64,000 nucleotides of DNA. Origin: Gnetum montanum. Lineage: Eukaryota; Streptophyta; Gnetopsida; Gnetales; Gnetaceae. The notes under the pieces were generated by a model. It was not told the DNA's origin. It did not search any database and saw only the letters and a program-made list of their open reading frames with translations. Each line of letters starts with the position of its first letter. Positions within the stretch are counted from its first letter, which is position 1. Position numbers and translations under genes: made by a program. This document shows, one piece after another, positions 58,771-64,000 of this stretch. The stretch spans positions 9,489-73,488 of the forward strand of contig MNCI01022467.1 in the NCBI GenBank assembly GCA_015680685.1, in the 5' to 3' direction.

Positions 58771-59362
58771 TGAAACACCACCAATTTCGGGCTTTAGCAT
58801 TACAATTGGAAAATTGTCTAAGTGTCAAAACTTGACATATTCTTCTAAGTGTTGGTGCTACACTCTCAAGCGTAGCCAATGTAGCATGGAAGAGGGTTGA
58901 ATTTGTGCCAAGTTTTTTCTAAGTATCCCTACTACGCTCTAGAGTGTAGAAAGTGTTGGACATCAAATTCAAAATTTGTCTAAGTACTGGGTTACGCTCT
59001 AGAGTGTAGCCAACATAGCACTACAAAAGGCCTATAATAGCCTCCAAAAGCCTCCAAAGCTCAGCATCAACCTTCACCTTAGCTCTAGCACTCCTTCAAC
59101 AAGCAAGATCAACAATTTTCATTTCTCCTATGCTTCCTGTTTATCCCAAATTATACCTACACTCTAGAATGTAGCAAGCATAGCAACCAAAGTTAGGAAA
59201 TTTTTTGGTCACCTTCAGACTTAGAAAAGTTTCTAAATTTTTCTTGTAGTCCCACCTACTGCACTACCACATGGCACCTGATCCATGTTTTGCATTAATC
59301 CTAGTGTTATAAATACCCCTAGACCTCCAACATTTTAACTATTGGCTTTCCTTGATGATTGG
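58771..59362 (+). repeat. Tat LTR fragment
   Basis: Begins TGAAACACCACCAATTT; U3 with three dyad boxes (CTACGCTCTAGAGTGTAG at about 58935 and 58992); TTATAAATA at 59308-59315. It is shorter than other U3s (540 against about 1050 bases to TATA), so internally deleted, and is cut at 59362 by T7. It lies in T3's leader before its primer site, so T3's 5' LTR must lie further right, outside the window. Confidence 0.65.
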
Positions 59363-61172
59363 TGTAGCGACTAAAAACATCGATGGCTGGAAACACCGAG
59401 AGGTCATCGGTCATATAGTCTTAACCCCGTATTTGTGTGAGGGCCGTGCTGGATAAAACGGAAATGGGGTGCCCTGAATGGTCTGGTTGATCAGATAGGG
59501 ACTTAGTCGGTGTCACTAAACCTTTTGCAAATGTGTAATTTGAAAATAATGTTTATAGCATAAAATAATGATTATTTATGTGAGGGAATGAAAATGATGT
59601 AAAATGCAATGATAAATAGAAGAATAAAGTAAACTGGAGTTAAGAAATGCACTGCTTCAAGACTACAGATTTACTTTGTCAAAGTGGATACAATTGGTTG
59701 CATGATGTTGGGAAGCACAGAGATCCCAAAAGTAACCAAGACGTTCAAAAGCAAGCCAACTGTATTCTTGAACGCGGTTTCAAGAGCTAACGATGCAAAA
59801 TGCTACAAGGGCGATAGAAAAGAGCTAATAGAATGCCAAATGGGAATGCCAACTATTTGACTTTTGTCAACTCACAATGTTCACAATCCTCAAGATTTCC
59901 AACCTTGCTGAGATTTTGCTAATAGGTTTTTCAATTGATTTTCCAACCACAAATGCCAAAAATGCTCTAAATTGCTAACCAATTTGCCCTTTGAATTGCC
60001 AATTTGCCAACCCTTTGAGCATTGCTCGTCAAGGTATTTATAGGGCTAGGAGCATGTGAGAAATGCAATTTGGATGCCATGTGCCTTGGACCCACAAGAT
60101 GTTGATGTGTCCATGTTGCATGAACATGCAAAGTTGATTAATGAGCCTGCCATGCTACAATGATGCTATCGAAACTAAAGATGCTAGGATCAGGTGTGCT
60201 TATGATGTAGACAAGGAGTGAAGTGCATCGATGTAGTGTAGCTGCCTGCTATGCTATGCTCCACTGTGGAGCATAGCCTGTTAGCATAGAATAGCTACTT
60301 GCTACGCTGTGCTACGCTATGTAGCATAGCATAGCATAGCCACTAGTTCAAAGAAGACATTTGTGTTGGAGTTAACTGTAGTTGCTGAAAGCCTTTAAAG
60401 TGTATTGGCTGGTTCTGCATGTTTGCTATGCTACATAGTGTAGTAGTTGGCCTTAGCTATGATTTCCACTTAAGTTGTAAACTTTTTCCTGATGATCACG
60501 CTGACAATCTGCAACCTTTGTTTTGTGCGATGTGAAGCTTTTGAACTTGCTGATCTTGCATTTTGAGACACCTTTTGTCATTCTTGCACCATTGCTATGT
60601 TGTGCTGTGCTGCGTAGCGTAGCATAGTGTAGTAGCCAACATAGCCTACTTTTTGCTTAATATGCTACTTTTCTAGTAAAGGGAAGCTTTGCTGAAGGAC
60701 TTGAAGCTGAGTGAAGCAACTGGTTTTGAAAGGATGGAGGTGCTTGCTAAGTGTAATTGAAATCACTAAGTAAGCTGGGCCTTTCTATCTTGCTTTTTGT
60801 ACGCTGTGCTATGCTACATAGCATAACATAGCGTAGCACTTCATTTTGCAACTATCTTTTGAGGCCTGCTACGCTACATATCGTAGCATAGTGTAACAAA
60901 CTTCTTAAATAGAAAACTTGCCAAACTGTTTCACGCATCCTGAGCATCATTGACAACCCCACACATTACTTCTGAGTAGACTATCAGCTGGATGAACTAC
61001 CTAGGTGGGCAAGCTGGAGAGTCTGTTGGGCCTATCAACACTAGGTGTAGAAAACTTGCCAAATTGGATAGTTTGCACTTAGAGCATCCATTTCCTGCCA
61101 AATTGCCATGATGCTGCCTAAATTCCAAGGACCTAGTGAAGTAAGAATGTCTTGAAAATTTAGGGTGTTTCA
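59363..61172 (-). repeat. 3' LTR of Tat element T7
   Basis: 1810 bases, starts TGTAGCGACTAAAAACATCG and ends GGGTGTTTCA. TATA box at 60035-60043 (minus). U3 has dyad boxes with a different core from T3/T4: GCTATGCTCCAC-T-GTGGAGCATAGC at 60253-60277, and GCTACGCTATGTAGCATAGC types at about 60303, 60427, 60605, 60791 and 60870. It keeps more CpG than the other LTRs, so it is probably the youngest. Confidence 0.8.
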
Positions 61173-61237
61173 TTGGCCCCTCTTTGTCGACGTCTAGAGG
61201 ATGGACCCAAGAGATGTCGACAAAGAATACGAAACAC
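61173..61237 (-). other. T7 polypurine tract and hairpin
   Basis: Minus-strand AAAGAGGGGCCAAT borders the LTR. CTTTGTCGACGTCT (61182-61195) pairs with AGATGTCGACAAAG (61212-61225), 13 of 14 bases. Outer GTGTTTC (61165-61171) pairs with GAAACAC (61231-61237). Confidence 0.7.
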
Positions 61238-61982
61238 AATTGAGGACAAAATGCTAACATTGCTCTTCGATGATCACCAAGATGTCATTTAGCTATGCTT
61301 GAGAGTGCTGCATTGGTTATGCATGAAAAAGGGAAGGGTTAAATGAGGAGGAAAGAGATTCAAGAAAATGATAAATATGAAACTTAGCATAACCCCTCAT
61401 CGAAGTGCTTGTGATGGAGTTGTTCGCGTGGTTATCTTTGCTTTTTCTGATCTTTGACCTCTCATTGAAATGCTTAGAGAGGGTGATTACGAAATAGCCT
61501 ATGTGCCAATTTTTAGGCACATTTTCTTTGCATGAGCTTTGCTCTTTTATGCTTTTCTTTTGTTATTTTTCCTTTTACATTTGCAAACAACCTTGTCCTA
61601 GGATAGGTGTTTCTTTCCCAGGATGAGTTGTGTTACATCCACATGGTGCTTTAACTTGTCTACAGATGCTTCCCATGTGGTGAGCTGTGTTATGCGCTTC
61701 ATGGAATTTGTGGTTGAGCAGATGGGAGGGCTTGATAGGCGTTGGGAAAAGCTTGTAAAAGAGGGGAAAGAGTGGAAATTGTGGGTGCAATGAATGAGGT
61801 AAGGGAGCTTAAAGGGAAGGATAGGATGTGCACTCTGAAGTAGCCAAGCTAATCAAGACAACCACCTTGTAACGCTATAGCATCTGCTGCCATGGCGAAA
61901 CACACCTTTGATCGATGCCCCTCTGGTACGCACCCTGCAAACACAACAAAAAGAAAACTAGTAGAAACAACCATGATGCAAA
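61238..61982 (-). other. T7 3' UTR
   Basis: Blocks shared with T3 and T4: CCTCTCATTGAAATGCTTAGAGAGG (about 61468) and GGATGAGTTGTGTTACATCC (about 61620). No gene seen. Confidence 0.55.
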
Positions 61983-62540
61983 ATGAAGGTAAAGGTCTTA
62001 CTTGCTGTGGACGCTGTTAGAGCTTTGGACATTGTTGCTGAGGCATGCGACATCCAAACTAGGAAGGCCAGTAGTGGCCTTGACAACATCAATGTGGAGG
62101 AGTTGGCACTGAGGAGGCTAGGAGTTACTATGAATGCAGATGCTTAGGAATCCTTGCCCAAGGAAAGCATTATTCATTCAGCTGTGAGATGGGCTACCCA
62201 GCAGCTAAACGTCTCTTAAGCTCAAGTGCTAGTGGGGGCTAGAAGTTAACAATATTGTGGCTGGGCCACAATACTGCTAGAACTCTAGCAGCAAGTGCTG
62301 ACTAGGGAAGCTATTGCTAGGGTGATGAGCCATGGCGGCAGCAGGTCCAGAGGGTTAGCAGGATGTCATATGACATCTCTAGAGGATCAACAAGATGCCA
62401 GGAGTAGTGATGTTGCATATGTTTTAGAGGGTGTTTTCTTAGCATCATGAACTGCATTCTAGAACTGCAACATCCCACCCCATGTCGACACTGTGCACAC
62501 TCGCTTGTTGTGTATTGGTGTAGATGCATGTTGGGGATGT
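61983..62540 (+). pseudogene. Candidate antisense ORF (aORF) in T7 3' UTR
   Basis: From ATG at 61983 one + frame runs about 550 bases with no frameshift: 54 clean codons (MKVKVLLAVDAVRALDIVAE, VEELALRRLGVTMNADA), then, past TAG/TAA stops in Gln-like places, AVRWATQQLNVS, REAIARVMSHGGSRSRGLAG and SSDVAYVLEGVFLAS. It is antisense to T7, between integrase and 3' LTR, where several Tat lineages are known to have additional antisense ORFs. The last part aligns with T3 (about 28910-28995) and T4 (about 37690-37810). Family unknown. Confidence 0.45.
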
Positions 62541-62544
62541 GCCA

Positions 62545-62960
62545 AAAACCTAGTTTAAGGTCCTAGTAGACCATGATGTGCTATTTTAAGGTCCCAACAG
62601 ACTGTGGTGTACTAGTTTAAGGTCATAGCAGACCGTATGCACTAGTTTAACATCATAGCAGATAGTTGCTGTGCTAGTTTAAGGTCTTAGCAGGCCGCTG
62701 TGCTAGTTTTTAATCATAGTGGATAATGGATGAGCTAGTTTAAGGTCCTAGCAGACTGCCTGTGCTAGTTTATAGTCGTAGCAGATAGTCTGTGCTAATT
62801 TATAGTCATAGCAGACTATCTATACCAGTTTTACATCATAGCGGATGAGCTTTGCCAGTTTTACATCATAGCGGATGTTGGTGAAGCTTTTCCAGTTTTA
62901 TGTAGTAGTGGACGTTTACTCACCTTTGCCAGTTTTACGTCATAGCAGACATTTGCTTAC
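62545..62960 (-). repeat. T7 3' UTR minisatellite
   Basis: About 14 units. Three sub-types follow one another: CTAGTTTAAGGTCCTAGCAGAC, CTAGTTTATAGTCGTAGCAGAT and CCAGTTTTACATCATAGCGGAT. Confidence 0.85.
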
Positions 62961-62984
62961 CTGCTTCATGCATTAGATGTAGTA

Positions 62985-64000
62985 TGGCTTGAGATATGAG
63001 TGATTCACTAGATTTGCAAACTCGGTGCCATCCATGTCTGTCAGCTTGTAGGCCCTGTTCCCAAAGGCTTTTGTGACCATGTATGGACCTTCCTAGTTTG
63101 CTGAGAATTTGTTCATATGCTCATGGGTAGCCTTGAGAATGAGGTCTCCTTTCTATATTGGCCATTGATGTGGATTTGCATGATGTTTTTTCCATTTCTT
63201 ATTTTAATAATGCTCTATGTGACCCGGTGTTTGTGCATGCTCCTCCTCTATTGAGTTGAGGTCGATTATCCTCGACTCGTTATTTTGGGCTTCACTCAAA
63301 AAATTTGATAGGATCATCCAAAGTGATGGCACCTACAAAACAAGAGGTAACACTACTTCAGATTCATAAAAAAGACTATAAGGTATCTTACCTTTCACGG
63401 TCCTGCATGTCATCTTGTAAGCCCATAACACATAGAGGATTTGCTCATGCCATCATCTCTTGTTGTTGGTAAGCATTTTTTTGAGCAAGTTGATGATGGA
63501 CTTATTTGTAGCCTCTTCTTGTCCATTTGCCTACGGGTAATATGGCAACGAGAATGATTGTCTAATGCCAAGTTTGCTGCAAAAGGTTCAAATTTCCGTA
63601 CTACTGAACTGTAGCCCATTATCGGTCACAATAGTCATGGGAAGCCCAAACCTTGTCATGATGTTGTCCAAGATGAAGTGGCAAACTTGCTAATATGTCT
63701 TCTTCCTTAGGAGAATAGCCTCTACCCACTTAGTAAAATACTCAATGGTGGTGATGATGAAGCTCTACCCTGTAGAGGATTTAGGCGTGATAGGTCCTAT
63801 GAGGTCTAGTCCCCATTGCTGGAAAGGCCACGTAATCTACGTTGGATGTAGCTCTGTAGGTGAAACGTGTATGAGATTTGCGTATCGTTGGCACATATCA
63901 CATGTCTTGAATTTGGCTAGGAAATCACGCTCCATGTGAGGCCAGTAGTACCCTAGATGTTTGATTTTTGCATCCATAGCCCTAGGTGCTATGTGTCCAC
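62985..64000 (-). pseudogene. T7 integrase, runs off right edge
   Basis: From the C-terminus: module with NWEGP-like reading (63060-63110); core end with the complement of PLPLEVxxxS-type region (about 63240-63300); QANGQEEATNKSIINLLKK-like reading (about 63490-63540); the Asn/Asp-Gly region (about 63610-63640); and WPFQQWGLDLIGPI-like reading (about 63775-63835). The Zn finger lies at 63860-64000. Fewer stops than in T3. RT and gag lie outside the window. Confidence 0.75.

Overview
The window is nuclear DNA from a plant with a very large, old, repeat-filled genome; a gymnosperm is my best guess, but nothing here fixes the species. Almost everything is decayed LTR retrotransposon: Ty1/copia fragments, an Athila-type Ty3/gypsy lineage with tRNA-Asp-type primer sites, and a Tat/Ogre-type lineage with a second RNase H after the normal one. 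I found no intact host gene, rRNA, tRNA, CRISPR array or bacterial feature. CpG is strongly depleted, and in-frame stops are mostly TAG, TAA or TGA where related copies have Gln or Arg, as expected from long cytosine methylation.

Layout. 1-6.4 kb: two Athila copies, E1 (-) and E2 (+), sit head to head on a truncated copia element. 6.4-12.7 kb: a 5'-truncated Tat element (+) with RNase H, integrase, a tandem-repeat 3' UTR, polypurine tract and 3' LTR. 12.7-21.4 kb: Tat gag-protease (+) split by a complete but internally deleted copia (16232-19988, 5-bp target duplication). 21.9-22.6 kb: an unidentified decayed coding stretch (-). 22.6-25.8 kb: the 3' end of a Tat element, here called T1 (-). 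25.8-58.8 kb: a giant Tat element, T3 (-), inserted in T1's integrase and itself interrupted by a solo LTR (29274-31030), a complete pol-less Tat element T4 (31866-44579) and a 6-kb antisense gene-like unit (48.1-53.9 kb). T4's 3' LTR holds a 2.8-kb insertion with serpin-like, Hsp70-like and PPR-like fragments plus a 610-base N gap. 58.8-64 kb: a + LTR fragment, broken by the 3' half of another Tat element, T7 (-).

How the parts relate. T3 and T4 share gag-protease, a pro-RT spacer that looks like an Ogre-type intron, minisatellites in leader, spacer and 3' UTR, a hairpin at the polypurine tract, and LTRs whose U3 carries many dyad-symmetric boxes upstream of TATAAATA. T4 lacks RT, RNase H and integrase, so it would have depended on a partner such as T3. 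The most unusual item is the + strand multi-exon unit within T3's spacer: three consecutive introns keep one reading frame over about 2 kb, and its in-frame stops are of the decay type. Coordinates of decayed genes are approximate; all homology calls were made by eye without database searches.
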